A stretch of 64,000 nt of DNA from Actinoplanes philippinensis (GCF_900113015.1 NZ_FONV01000014.1:223772-287771); one strand, 5' to 3'; numbered from the stretch's first letter, positions 31,989 to 41,633 are shown. Notes: generated from the letters alone by a model not told the origin. Program-made: numbers and translations.

Positions 31989-33166
31989 GGTTCCGTTTCG
32001 GGGCCGAGGGCGACCTGACGGCGCCCTCGGCGGACCGGCTCGCCGTCGGTGACCCGCGGGTGGTCGACTTCCTCGCCGCGCTGGCCCGCCGGCTGCTGGC
32101 GCCCGCGGTGGCCCGGCGATTCCCCGAGCTGGGGTCGCTCGGCTACTTCCTGCGGCCGGCCGAGCTGAAACGGTCGGTCGAGGCGATGACGGCGCGGCAG
32201 GAGGCGCTCGTCTTCCCGAGGGGCAACGTCTTCCACGTGCCACCGGCCAACGTGGACACGATCTTCGTCTACTCCTGGGCGATCTCGGCGCTGGCCGGCA
32301 ACCACAACGTGGTCCGGATCTCGTCGCGGTCCGCGGGCGCCGCCGAGGTGATCCTGGAGGCGCTGAACGCGGTCGACGCGGACCCGGTGATCGCCCGTAC
32401 CCAGCGGATGGTCACCTACGGGTACGACGACACGATCACCGCCGCTCTCAGCAAATGGTGTGACCTGCGGGTGATCTGGGGCGGCGACCGTGCCGTCGAC
32501 ACCATCCGCAAGCATCCGCTCAAGCCGTCGGCGCGAGACCTGACCTTCCCGGACCGTACGTCCTGGGCGGTCCTGTCGGCCCCCGGCTGGCGGGCCGCCG
32601 ACCCGGACGCACGCCGCGCCGCCGTGGTCGGGTTCGCCAACGACGCCTACTGGTTCGACCAGGCCGCCTGCTCCTCCCCGCGGACGATCTTCCTGGTCGG
32701 CGGCGGGGACACCACCGGCATCCGGGCCGAGTTCGTGGAGCTGCTGCTCGACGTGGTGGACCGGCGCGGCTGGACCGTCGACCCGGCGATGGCGGTGGAG
32801 AAGCGGGTCAACGCGTACGAGCTGGCCGCCACCGGCGCCGCGACCGCCCTGGACTTCCCGGACAACCGGCTGACCGCGGTCACCCTGGCCGGCGCCGAGC
32901 GGGCGCCCCGGCGCTGGATCGGCGCCGGCGCGTTCCCGTTCGCCGAGGTCGGCTCCCTCACCGACCTGGTCCCGGCGATGAACCGGCAGGACCAGACCGT
33001 CAGCTACTTCGGTTTCACCCCGGCCGAGCTGCGCGCCTTCGCCACCGAGCTGGGCGGTCGCGGCGTGGACCGGATCGTCCCGTTCGGTTCGGCGCTGACC
33101 TTCGGCGCGATCTGGGACGGCTATGACCTCAAACGCGAATTCACGAGATTGACGACGCTGCAATGA
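31985..33166 (+). CDS. LuxC-like acyl-CoA/acyl-protein reductase
   Basis: 393 residues of the aldehyde dehydrogenase superfamily. The probable acyl-cysteine is C229 in FDQAACSSPRTIFLVGG. SWAISALAGNHNVVRISS is the cofactor-binding region. It reduces an activated acyl group to an aldehyde with NADPH. ATG overlaps the LuxE-like stop by 4 bp, the same gene order (here E then C) seen in some flagellar glycosylation islands. Confidence 0.87.
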   Translation: MRFRFGAEGDLTAPSADRLAVGDPRVVDFLAALARRLLAPAVARRFPELGSLGYFLRPAELKRSVEAMTARQEALVFPRGNVFHVPPANVDTIFVYSWAISALAGNHNVVRISSRSAGAAEVILEALNAVDADPVIARTQRMVTYGYDDTITAALSKWCDLRVIWGGDRAVDTIRKHPLKPSARDLTFPDRTSWAVLSAPGWRAADPDARRAAVVGFANDAYWFDQAACSSPRTIFLVGGGDTTGIRAEFVELLLDVVDRRGWTVDPAMAVEKRVNAYELAATGAATALDFPDNRLTAVTLAGAERAPRRWIGAGAFPFAEVGSLTDLVPAMNRQDQTVSYFGFTPAELRAFATELGGRGVDRIVPFGSALTFGAIWDGYDLKREFTRLTTLQ

Positions 33167-34137
33167 CTGCTTTGTCAGTAGTGATCCCGATGTACAACGA
33201 GGAAGCGGTCATCCCGGCCCTCGTCGCGCGGCTGCGGCCGGTCCTCGACTCCCTCGACGTCGGATACGAGGTGATCGCGGTGGACGACGGCAGCGCCGAC
33301 GCCACCGCGAGCCTCGTCGAGCAGCACCGGGCCGAGTGGCCGGAGCTGCGGCTGATCCGGCTCCGCCGCAACAGCGGGCACCAGGCCGCCCTCACCGCGG
33401 GTCTGCACCGGTCGTTCGGCGAGTGGGTGGTCAGCATCGACGCCGACCTGCAGGACCCGCCGGAGACGATCCGCGAGATGCTGCGGGTGGCGGTCGAGCA
33501 GAACCTCGATGTGGTGTACGGCGTACGCGGCGACCGGACGACCGACACCGTGTTCAAGCGGAACACCGCGGGCCTCTACTACCGCCTGATGCGCCGGATC
33601 GTCGGCCCCGACCTGCCCTCCCAGGCCGGGGACTTCCGCCTGGTCAGCCGCGCGGTCGTGGACGTGCTGCGGCGCATGCCGGAACGGGTCCCGGTCTACC
33701 GGCTGCTGATCCCGTCGCTCGGCTTCTCCTCCGGCGCCGTCGCCTACACCCGGGAGCGGCGCGCGGCCGGCGAGACGAAGTACCCGCTGCGCAAGATGGT
33801 CGCCCTCGCCTGGGACAGCACCGCCGACTTCACCGCGGCCCCGCTGCGCCTGGCCACCTGGCTCGGCATGGCCGCGTTCGCCGCGTCCCTGGTGGCGATG
33901 GTCTTCGGCCTGGTGGTGTGGGCGAACGGCACCGTCATCCCGGGCTGGACCTCGCTGTTCCTGGCGGTTCTGCTGTTCGCCGCGGTCCAGCTGATCTGCC
34001 TGGGCCTGCTCGGTGAGTACGTGGCCCGCATCTACCGCACCCTGCAGAGCCGTCCCGCCTTCCACATCGGGTCGGACTCGGCCGAGACACCCGCTCCGAT
34101 CGTCCCGGCCCAGCGCACTCCGGCCACCACGCCGTGA
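33163..34137 (+). CDS. Polyprenyl-phosphate glycosyltransferase (GtrB/DPM1-like GT2)
   Basis: 324 residues. The GT-A catalytic domain has VVIPMYNEEAVIP, VDDGSADAT and the DxD-type DADLQDPPE, followed by two membrane helices near residues 230-290 and a short tail. Enzymes of this layout move a sugar from a nucleotide donor to undecaprenyl phosphate at the inner face of the membrane. The next gene, a large membrane protein, may use that lipid-linked sugar. 4-bp overlaps on both sides. Confidence 0.88.
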   Translation: MTALSVVIPMYNEEAVIPALVARLRPVLDSLDVGYEVIAVDDGSADATASLVEQHRAEWPELRLIRLRRNSGHQAALTAGLHRSFGEWVVSIDADLQDPPETIREMLRVAVEQNLDVVYGVRGDRTTDTVFKRNTAGLYYRLMRRIVGPDLPSQAGDFRLVSRAVVDVLRRMPERVPVYRLLIPSLGFSSGAVAYTRERRAAGETKYPLRKMVALAWDSTADFTAAPLRLATWLGMAAFAASLVAMVFGLVVWANGTVIPGWTSLFLAVLLFAAVQLICLGLLGEYVARIYRTLQSRPAFHIGSDSAETPAPIVPAQRTPATTP

Positions 34138-36404
34138 CCCGTGCCGCCTGGGGGCGGTTGCTGCCGTGGTTCGTCCCGGCCGCGACCGCCTTCGCCGTCC
34201 TGCACTTCTTCGGGACCCCGGATCGCCAGATCGCGCTGTACGCGGTGTATTTCCTGGCCGCCGTGGCCGTACCCGGCACCCTGGTCTTCCGCGCCCTGTT
34301 CGGCTCCCGCGGCAACTGGCCGGAGGATCTCGGCCTCGGCGCGGCCACCGGCCTGCTGGTCCTGCTGGCCGGCTGGGCCCTCGGCGCGGCCCTCGGCGCG
34401 CAGCATCTGCTGATCGCCTGGCCGGTCCTGATCATCGGCGTCTTCGCGCTGGTCCCGCTGCTGCGCCGGCACTGGCGGATCAGCGAGCCGGACCCGCTGC
34501 CGATCGCCTGGTCCTGGGTGGTCGCCGGGGTGCTCACGGTGGTCGCGCTCTGGGGCGTGTCGATCTTCGAGACGAACCCGCTGCCGCCCGCCACCGGTGT
34601 CATCTACCAGGACCTCTACTACCACCTGGCGCTCGTGCACGAGATGACCCGCACGATGCCGTTCCAGGTGCCGCAACTCGCGGGGGACGAGCTGCGGTAC
34701 CACTACCTCTCCGACGCGGACATCGCCACGGCGAGCATGATCACCGGCATCCCGCCGGCGACCGTGCTGCTGCGGCTCTGGATCCTGCCGGTCACGGCGG
34801 CCGCTGTGGTCACCTTCGCGGCGGTCGGGCGGACGGCCGCCGGGCGCTGGCAGGCCGGAGCGATCGCGGCCGCGCTGGGCTTCGCCGGTCACGCCCTCAC
34901 CCTGGGCAGCCCCACCGGCCCGGTGAACAGCGGCCTTCCGGTGTCGCTGGTCAGCCCGTCGCAGACGTACGCCATGCCCTTGATCGGTCTTTTCACTCTG
35001 GCCGCCCTCCAGGCACTGCGCGGCCGGTCGCTGAGCCGGGTGGCGTGGGCGCTGCTGCCGGTCCTCGCGCTGGTCTGCGCGGGGGCGAAGTCGAGTGTGC
35101 TGCCGCCGCTCGCCGCCGGTGTCGGGCTGGCCGGTGTGGTGCTGCTCTGGCGTCACCGGCGGATCCCGTGGCCGGCGGTGGGCCTGCTCGGCGCGATCGT
35201 CTTCGGCATTTTGCTGGGGCAGCGGCTCTTCGCCGGCGGCGGGGCGAGCATCCTGACCGTGCAGCCGTTGCAGGCGCTGCACTGGGTCAAGCCGTACAGC
35301 ACGACGCTCGGCCGCAACGACGGGCTCGGCCTGGGCGGCTTCCTGCTGCCCGGCATGGCGAAGGCCTCGGCGGCCGGCTGGGTGTTCATCCTCGGCCTGG
35401 TGGCCTGGTGGGCGCTGATGCAGGCGCCGCGTCTGATCGGGCTGGTGCTGCCGCCCGCGGGACCGGACGGCGTGGTGGACCGTACCGATCCGGGACGCTG
35501 GCTCCTCGGCGGCATCGTCGTGGCCGGCGCCGGTGGACTGTGGACGTTCGCGCACCCGTCGCTGAGCCAGGGGTACTTCTTCACCGGTGTCCTCCCGGCC
35601 GCGGCCGCGCTGACCGCGTGGGCGCTCACCGACCGGGTCCGCAACTGGTGGATCGCCCTGGCCGGGGCGTCGGCAGGTGCGGTCTGGCAGCTGCTCGCCC
35701 CGGGGCCGGGCGCACCGGCCCGGCCGTCGGTGGCCGGGTGGGCGTGGGCGCTGGCCGTGCCGGTGCTGACCACCGCCGCGGTGATGGTCGTGGCGTCGCT
35801 GATCGCGGTGGCGATCTGGCGGTCGCGGGCGGTCCGGGCGCTGCCCGTGCTGGTGATCGCCGCGGTCGCCGGGGGCAGTCTCGCGCAGGCGGGCTACCAG
35901 ATCGGCGGCAGCGCGGTGACAGTGCCGCCGAAGCGCACCACCGTCACGCCGACGACGATCACCGCCGCCGAGATGCGGGCCGCGCTCTGGCTCGACGAGC
36001 ACGCCGGCGAGGAGGATCTGGTCGCCACCAACGTGCACTGCTCACCGATGAACCCACCGGTCCGGTGCGACGCCCGGGGCTTCTGGGTGGCCGGGCTCGG
36101 CGGCCGGCGGGCCTTCGTCGAGAGCTGGGGATACGCCGACGAGGCGGTGGCCGCGCACGGGGCGGGCGGGCTCAACTACACCCAGCAGCCGGCGCCGGAC
36201 CCGGCGCGGTTCGCGCTCAACGAGCGGGTCTTCCGGGACGGGGATCCGGCCGATGTCGCCCGGTTGCGCGACGAATACGGCGTACGGTGGCTTTTCGCCG
36301 ACCGCCGGGCCGGGGCCGTGTCACCGAACCTGGCCGCCGTCGCGGAGCTGCGGCACTCGGGTGGGCCGGTGACCGTCTACGAGCTGACGTCGAGGTCGGG
36401 TTAA
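34134..36404 (+). CDS. Large multi-pass membrane protein, GT-C-like
   Basis: 756 residues with about 12-13 membrane helices and a soluble C-terminal domain of ~150 residues. An outer loop near residue 155-200 has YQDLYYHLALVHEM and ELRYHYLSDADIATA, acidic and histidine residues in the place where GT-C transferases hold their catalytic Asp. It could transfer the sugar that the upstream GtrB-like enzyme loads on lipid. No family is certain. GTG at 34134 overlaps the GT2 stop. Last gene of the operon. Confidence 0.72.
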   Translation: MTRAAWGRLLPWFVPAATAFAVLHFFGTPDRQIALYAVYFLAAVAVPGTLVFRALFGSRGNWPEDLGLGAATGLLVLLAGWALGAALGAQHLLIAWPVLIIGVFALVPLLRRHWRISEPDPLPIAWSWVVAGVLTVVALWGVSIFETNPLPPATGVIYQDLYYHLALVHEMTRTMPFQVPQLAGDELRYHYLSDADIATASMITGIPPATVLLRLWILPVTAAAVVTFAAVGRTAAGRWQAGAIAAALGFAGHALTLGSPTGPVNSGLPVSLVSPSQTYAMPLIGLFTLAALQALRGRSLSRVAWALLPVLALVCAGAKSSVLPPLAAGVGLAGVVLLWRHRRIPWPAVGLLGAIVFGILLGQRLFAGGGASILTVQPLQALHWVKPYSTTLGRNDGLGLGGFLLPGMAKASAAGWVFILGLVAWWALMQAPRLIGLVLPPAGPDGVVDRTDPGRWLLGGIVVAGAGGLWTFAHPSLSQGYFFTGVLPAAAALTAWALTDRVRNWWIALAGASAGAVWQLLAPGPGAPARPSVAGWAWALAVPVLTTAAVMVVASLIAVAIWRSRAVRALPVLVIAAVAGGSLAQAGYQIGGSAVTVPPKRTTVTPTTITAAEMRAALWLDEHAGEEDLVATNVHCSPMNPPVRCDARGFWVAGLGGRRAFVESWGYADEAVAAHGAGGLNYTQQPAPDPARFALNERVFRDGDPADVARLRDEYGVRWLFADRRAGAVSPNLAAVAELRHSGGPVTVYELTSRSG

Positions 36405-36451
36405 CCCTACCGCCGGGCGGGCGGTCCACGGGATCGCCGGGGAGGCGCCGG

Positions 36452-37774
36452 ATGCCTAGCGTCTATGACATGACCACCACCTACGCCGAACCGGCGCCCA
36501 CCCGTAGCCCCGCCCGGCGCTACCTGCGCCAGCTGGGCATCGACACCCAGTACGTACTGCTCGGCTTCCCGATCGGCCTGATCACGCTGGTCGTCGGCAT
36601 CACCGGTTTCGCCGTGGGCATCAGCACCGCGATCATCTGGATCGGCCTCCCGGTCCTGGTGGGCACGCTGATGCTGGCCCGCGGGTTCGCCATGGCCGAG
36701 CGGGCCCGGATCGGCCCGGTCATCGGCGTGAAGAGCACCCACCCGATCTATCGGAGCAAGCGTGGCGAGGGCTTTCTGCGCCGCACCCTCGGGCCGCTGA
36801 GCGACGGGCAGACCTGGCTCGACCTGGTGCACGCGATCTTCCGGTTCATCCCGAGCACCATCGGCTTCTGCTTCGTCGTCGTCTGGTGGGCGCTCGCGCT
36901 CGGCGGCCTCTCCTACCCGCTCTGGGACTGGTCGCTGCCGCACCCGCCGGACAACTACGAGCTGCACGAGCTCCTCGGCTTCCAGGACACGATGGCCAAC
37001 CGGATGCTGCTCAACTTCGCGATCGGCGTCTTCTTCGCCGGCACCCTGTCCTGGGTGGTCCGCGGCGTCGCGCTGATGGAGGCCTGGTTCGCCCGGGGCC
37101 TGCTGGTCAGTGTGTACGAGCTGCGCCGGCAGGTGACCGAGGCCGAGCAGGCGCGGGATGTGGCACAGCTGCAGAAGGCGGCCGCGGTCTCGGCCGAGGC
37201 GGTGGCGCTGCGCAAGCTGGAGCGCGACATCCACGACGGCCCGCAGCAGCGGCTGGTCCGCCTCGCGATGGACCTGGGCCGGGCCGAGCAGCAGTTCGCC
37301 GACGACCCCGAGCGGGCCCGGGCGATCGTGGCCGAGGCGCTCACCCAGACCCGGGAGACCCTGGACGAGCTGCGTGCCCTGTCCCGCGGCATCGCCCCGC
37401 CGATCCTGGTGGACCGGGGCCTGCAGGCGGCGCTGACCGCGCTGGCCGGCCGGTGCACGATCCCGGTCGACCTGGATGCGCCGGCGATGGAGCGGCTGGA
37501 CCCGGGGGTCGAGTCGACCGCCTACTTCGTGGTGGCCGAGGCGCTGACCAACGTCGCCAAGCACAGTCACGCCAGCGAGGTGCAGGTCAGCGTGCAGCGG
37601 ATCGCCACCGGCCTGATCGTGACGGTCGCCGACGACGGTGTGGGCGGGGCGAGCCTGGCCAAGGGGCACGGGCTGTCCGGCCTGGACGACCGGGTGCGCG
37701 CCGCCGGGGGAGTCCTCGCGGTGGACAGCCCGCAGGACGGCGGCACACGCCTCACCGCGGCGCTGCCCCTCTAG
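36452..37774 (+). CDS. Sensor histidine kinase, NarL/DesK class
   Basis: 440 residues. The N-terminal sensor region has four or five membrane helices with a 'putative sensor' type loop. The HisKA_3 dimerisation helix has phospho-acceptor H261 in ERDIHDGPQQRLV. The HATPase domain has N-box ALTNVAKHSHA and G1 ADDGVGG. ATG at 36452 has GGGGAGG 7 nt upstream. The frame is open far upstream, but that part is only a shadow of the membrane protein gene. It pairs with the response regulator that follows and probably controls the MMPL transporter. Confidence 0.88.
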   Translation: MPSVYDMTTTYAEPAPTRSPARRYLRQLGIDTQYVLLGFPIGLITLVVGITGFAVGISTAIIWIGLPVLVGTLMLARGFAMAERARIGPVIGVKSTHPIYRSKRGEGFLRRTLGPLSDGQTWLDLVHAIFRFIPSTIGFCFVVVWWALALGGLSYPLWDWSLPHPPDNYELHELLGFQDTMANRMLLNFAIGVFFAGTLSWVVRGVALMEAWFARGLLVSVYELRRQVTEAEQARDVAQLQKAAAVSAEAVALRKLERDIHDGPQQRLVRLAMDLGRAEQQFADDPERARAIVAEALTQTRETLDELRALSRGIAPPILVDRGLQAALTALAGRCTIPVDLDAPAMERLDPGVESTAYFVVAEALTNVAKHSHASEVQVSVQRIATGLIVTVADDGVGGASLAKGHGLSGLDDRVRAAGGVLAVDSPQDGGTRLTAALPL

Positions 37775-37802
37775 AACGAACGCGATCTGACAGCATGAGC
37801 GG

Positions 37803-38447
37803 ATGCGGGTGGTCATAGCCGACGATGCGGTGCTGTTGCGAGAGGGCCTGATCCGGCTCGTCGAGGAGAACGGTCATACCGTCGTCTCGGCTGTCGGGGA
37901 CGGGCCCTCCCTCGTTCAATCGATCAAGGAACACCGTCCGGACGTCTCCATCGTGGACGTCCGGATGCCGCCGTCGCACACCGACGAGGGGCTCCGTGCG
38001 GCTGTCGAGGCCCGGGCCGCGGTGCCGGGCAGCCCGATCCTGGTGCTCTCCCAGTACGTCGAGGTGTCGTACGCCGACGATCTCCTGGCCGACCGCCGCG
38101 GGGCGGTCGGCTATCTGCTCAAGGACCGGGTGTCGCTCGTCGCCGAGTTCCTCGACGGGCTCCGGCGGGTGGCCGAGGGCGGCACCGTGCTGGACCCCGA
38201 GGTGGTCGCCCAGCTGCTGGTCCGGCGCCGCCGGGACGACCCGATGCGCAGCCTCACCCCGCGCGAGCGGGAGGTGCTGGGGCTGATGGCCGAGGGCATG
38301 TCGAACACCGCGATCGCCCGCAAGATGGTGGTCACCGACGGCGCGGTGGAGAAGCACGTCCGCAACATCTTCACCAAGCTCGGTCTGCACCAGGACGAGG
38401 AGCAGCACCGGCGGGTCCTGGCGGTGCTGGCCTACCTTCAGCCGTAG
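37803..38447 (+). CDS. LuxR/NarL family response regulator
   Basis: 214 residues. The receiver domain has ADDAVLLREG and phospho-acceptor D52 in SIVDVRMPP. The C-terminal LuxR helix-turn-helix has LTPREREVLGLMAEGMSN and VEKHVRNIFTKLGL. It follows the kinase gene by 28 bp. The MMPL transporter gene starts 71 bp further on and is the likeliest target. Confidence 0.9.
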   Translation: MRVVIADDAVLLREGLIRLVEENGHTVVSAVGDGPSLVQSIKEHRPDVSIVDVRMPPSHTDEGLRAAVEARAAVPGSPILVLSQYVEVSYADDLLADRRGAVGYLLKDRVSLVAEFLDGLRRVAEGGTVLDPEVVAQLLVRRRRDDPMRSLTPREREVLGLMAEGMSNTAIARKMVVTDGAVEKHVRNIFTKLGLHQDEEQHRRVLAVLAYLQP

Positions 38448-38518
38448 GGCTGGCCCTACCCCGGACCCGGGTGTCCGCCATATCGATCGGCCACTGCGCA
38501 ATCCATAGCGTCTTCCCC

Positions 38519-40720
38519 ATGGAGAACAGAGAAGACGTCAAGGGGATCGCGGCTCGTGTCGCGATCTGGAGTGCCCGCCATCGGGCGCTCGCGATAGCCG
38601 GCTGGATCGCCTTCGTCATCGCGACGGTGGTCCTCAGCGCCCAGATCGGCACCCGCCAGGCGGACGAGGGCACGGCCGGGCACGGCGACTCCGGCGATGC
38701 CGACCGGATCGTCGCGGCGGCCGGTTTCCCCGAGCAGCCGGCCGGCGAGATGGTGCTGATCCAGAACCGGGCCGGCACGAACCGGGTGGCCGCTGCGGAG
38801 GAGGTCACCCGGGTCCTCGGAACGGTCCGGGACGTCACCGGCGTGCAGCCGCCGATCGACTCGGCGGACGGCCGGTCCACGCTGATCACCTTCAGCGTCA
38901 CCGGTGATCCCGGTACGGCGGAGGAGCGGGTCGGCCCGGCCCTGGAGGCGGTCGCCCGGGTGCAGAGCGCCCACCCCGACCTCTATATCGCCGAGGCCGG
39001 CGGGGCGAGCGCCGACCAGCTGGTCAGTGAGGAGCTGGAGGGCGGCCTGAACCGGCTGGGCATGCTCTCCATCCCGGTCACGCTCGGCATCCTGCTGGTG
39101 GCCTTCGGCGCGGTGGTCGCGTCGTTCCTGCCGGTGCTCCTGGCGATCATGTCGGTGGTCGCGGCGATCGGCCTGATGGCGGCGGCGAGCCGGTTCGCTC
39201 CCGCGGTCGACGAGACCACCCACGTCATGCTGCTGATCGGTCTGGCCGTCGGCGTCGACTACTGCCTGTTCTACATCCGCCGGGAGCGTGACGAGCGCCG
39301 CCGGGGCGTCGACCCGCACCGGGCACTGATGATCGCGGCGCAGACCTCGGGCCGCTCGGTCTGGGTCTCCGGGCTGACCGTCATGATCGCCATGGCCGGC
39401 ATGTTCTTCACCCAGGACGTCGTCTTCGTCAGCTTCGCCGCCGGCACCATCCTGGTGGTGGCCACGGCCGTACTCGGCTCGCTGACCGTGCTCCCAGCGC
39501 TGCTCTCGGCGCTGGGCGACCGGGTCGACGCCATCAAGATCCCCGGGCTGTACCGGCGCGACAGTGCCGGCCGGGTGTGGAACGCGCTGCTCCGGGTCGT
39601 ACTCGCCAAGCCGTTGCTCTCGGCGATCGTCGCCGTCGCCGCGCTGGCCGCACTGGCCTTCCCCGCACTCGATCTGAAGACCCGCGGCCAGGCCATCCAG
39701 GACATCTCGCCGGACGCCCCGGTGGTGCAGACCTTCCTCGCCATCGGCGAGGCCTTCCCGAGCAAGACCACTCCGGCCCAGGTGGTGGTGCGGGACGACT
39801 CGGTCCGGTCGGCGGAGTTCGAGCGGACGCTGACCGCGTTCAAGGCGGCCGTCGCCGGCAGCGGCGGGAAACTGGTCGAGCCGGTCGACGTCGAGATCAA
39901 CCCGGCCGGGACCGTCGCGGTGGTCTCGGTCGGCCTGGCCGGCAAGGAGAGCGACGATGTCGCCGTCGACGCGCTGAAGCTGCTGCGCGAGCGGGTCGTG
40001 CCGGACACCTTCGGCCGGATCGGCGGGGCCACGGCGCTGGTCACCGGCTCCACAGCTGGTGGCGTCGACTACAACGAGCAGCTCGCCAAGACCCTGCCGC
40101 TGGTGTTCGCCTTCGTCCTCGGGCTGGCCTTCGTCCTGCTGCTGGTGTCGTTCCGGTCGGTCGTGGTCGCGGTCACCGGGCTCGTGCTCAACCTGCTGTC
40201 GGTCGCGGCCTGCTACGGCATGCTGGTCTACGTCTTCCAGTACGGGCACTTCGAGGAGCAGCTCGGTTTCGTCTCCGGCGGGGGCATCACCAACTGGATC
40301 CCGATGTTCCTCTTCGTGATCCTCTTCGGGCTCTCGATGGACTACCACGTCTTCGTGGTCAGCCGGATCCGTGAGGGGCACGACCGAGGGCTGTCGACGC
40401 GGGACGCGGTCCGCGAGGGCATCGGCCGGACCGCCGGCGTGATCACCAGCGCCGCGGTGGTGATGGTCGCGGTGTTCGCGCTCTTCGCCACGCTGCCGCT
40501 GACCGCCACCAAGGAGCTGGGCGTCGGTCTGGCCGCGGCGGTCCTGCTGGACGCCACGCTCATCCGGGCGGTGCTGTTGCCCTCGGTGATGACGCTGCTG
40601 GGCCGTGCCAACTGGTGGCTGCCGAAGTGGCTGGGCCGGCTGCCGGAGATCGCTCACGAGCCGCCCGCGCAGGACGTCCCGGTTCGCCCGGACGACCGGG
40701 AGCCGGCCCTGATCAGCTGA
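38519..40720 (+). CDS. MMPL family transporter (RND superfamily)
   Basis: 733 residues in two repeats, each with one helix, an outer domain and five helices. Segments GLAVGVDYCLFYIRRERDER and ILFGLSMDYHVFVVSRIREG are the paired TM4 regions with the proton-relay Asp-Tyr. MmpL proteins export lipids or small molecules with proton force. ATG at 38519 is preferred over an earlier start at 38471. Its stop overlaps the end of the converging crcB gene by 8 bp. Confidence 0.9.
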   Translation: MENREDVKGIAARVAIWSARHRALAIAGWIAFVIATVVLSAQIGTRQADEGTAGHGDSGDADRIVAAAGFPEQPAGEMVLIQNRAGTNRVAAAEEVTRVLGTVRDVTGVQPPIDSADGRSTLITFSVTGDPGTAEERVGPALEAVARVQSAHPDLYIAEAGGASADQLVSEELEGGLNRLGMLSIPVTLGILLVAFGAVVASFLPVLLAIMSVVAAIGLMAAASRFAPAVDETTHVMLLIGLAVGVDYCLFYIRRERDERRRGVDPHRALMIAAQTSGRSVWVSGLTVMIAMAGMFFTQDVVFVSFAAGTILVVATAVLGSLTVLPALLSALGDRVDAIKIPGLYRRDSAGRVWNALLRVVLAKPLLSAIVAVAALAALAFPALDLKTRGQAIQDISPDAPVVQTFLAIGEAFPSKTTPAQVVVRDDSVRSAEFERTLTAFKAAVAGSGGKLVEPVDVEINPAGTVAVVSVGLAGKESDDVAVDALKLLRERVVPDTFGRIGGATALVTGSTAGGVDYNEQLAKTLPLVFAFVLGLAFVLLLVSFRSVVVAVTGLVLNLLSVAACYGMLVYVFQYGHFEEQLGFVSGGGITNWIPMFLFVILFGLSMDYHVFVVSRIREGHDRGLSTRDAVREGIGRTAGVITSAAVVMVAVFALFATLPLTATKELGVGLAAAVLLDATLIRAVLLPSVMTLLGRANWWLPKWLGRLPEIAHEPPAQDVPVRPDDREPALIS

Positions 40721-41072
40721 TCAGGTGACCCAGGGCGCCGCCGATCACGGCGGCGCCCATTCCGGCCGTGATGCTCAGCAGCGCGTAACCGGTGGCGGCG
40801 AGGATCTCCCGCCGCCGGGTGAGGGCCAGGATCTCCCAGCTGAACGTCGAGTACGTGGTGAGCGCCCCGCAGAACCCGGTGCCGAGCAGGGCCACCGCTC
40901 CGGGGGCCAGCGGCAGCCCGAGGACCAGTCCGAGGACGAACGAGCCGGCCACGTTGACGGTCAGCGTGCCCCACGGGAAGGCCGTCCCGAACCGGGCCTG
41001 CATCACCCGGTCGGTGAGGAACCGCAGCGGCGCGCCGACCGCCGCGCCGAGGGCCACCAGCAGGGCGGTCAT
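40713..41072 (-). CDS. crcB: CrcB/Fluc fluoride ion channel subunit
   Basis: 119 residues, four membrane helices. The family motifs are GAAVGAPLRFLTD, GTLTVNVAGSF and GTGFCGALTTYSTFSWE. Fluc channels expel fluoride. ATG at 41072 overlaps the stop of the upstream crcB by 4 bp. Two small adjacent genes of this type usually form a heterodimer of opposite topology. No fluoride riboswitch was seen upstream. Confidence 0.9.
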   Translation of the reverse strand: MTALLVALGAAVGAPLRFLTDRVMQARFGTAFPWGTLTVNVAGSFVLGLVLGLPLAPGAVALLGTGFCGALTTYSTFSWEILALTRRREILAATGYALLSITAGMGAAVIGGALGHLIS

Positions 41073-41416
41073 CGGGCCAGGACGCTTCCGGCGGCGACCG
41101 CCGCCACCGCGCCGATCAGGGTGGCGGCCAGGTAGACGAGACCGGCCTGGGAGACCTCGGCGATCGCGGTGGAGAAGGTGGTGTAGCCGCCGAGGAACCC
41201 GGTCCCGAGGAGCAGTCGTGGAATCCGGCCCCGGACCCGGGTGTAGAGCACCCCGATCAGGAAACAACCGGACACGTTGATCGCCCAGGTGGCCCACGGG
41301 AAACCGCCCGGCTCGTGCGGCCAGGCGGTGGCGATGCCGAACCGGGTCAGGGCGCCGAGCACGCCACCGGCGGCGACGGCGGCCAGGTCGGCGGGGTGCA
41401 CGTCGAGATCCATCAC
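41069..41416 (-). CDS. crcB: CrcB/Fluc fluoride ion channel subunit
   Basis: 115 residues, four membrane helices, with GGVLGALTRFGIA, WAINVSGCFLIG and GTGFLGGYTTFSTAIAE. Partner of the other crcB gene. The start is the GTG at 41416 or the adjacent ATG at 41413. From 41417 to 41633 there is no gene; the stretch holds the promoters for this gene and for the HG protein copy B. Confidence 0.88.
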   Translation of the reverse strand: MMDLDVHPADLAAVAAGGVLGALTRFGIATAWPHEPGGFPWATWAINVSGCFLIGVLYTRVRGRIPRLLLGTGFLGGYTTFSTAIAEVSQAGLVYLAATLIGAVAAVAAGSVLAR

Positions 41417-41633
41417 CCGCCGACGTTAGCCGACCGGCCGTGGGGTGGCCGGGGGGACGTGGCGGCGCCCACCCCGGCCGGTCCAGGCGCTCCTGCTGGA
41501 GAGCGGACCTGTTCGTCCACTGTAGAACACGATCTTGATAGTCCGCTGAGTGCCCCGGGTGGGGGCGCCCGCCTGAATTCTGGCTGTCGAGGTGGTGACT
41601 TCGTGATTGTCTGCCGGCGGCATCGTTCGCAGA

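Noticed and set aside
31985..33166. Bioluminescence (lux) operon
   Set aside because: LuxC and LuxE homologues are present but no luciferase (LuxA/LuxB); the context is glycan synthesis.
34013..36451. Long open frame (over 800 codons) running into the sensor kinase gene in the same frame
   Set aside because: It lies over the membrane protein gene at 34134 in another frame and has Arg/Gly/Pro-rich composition without domains; the true kinase begins at 36452 with its own binding site.
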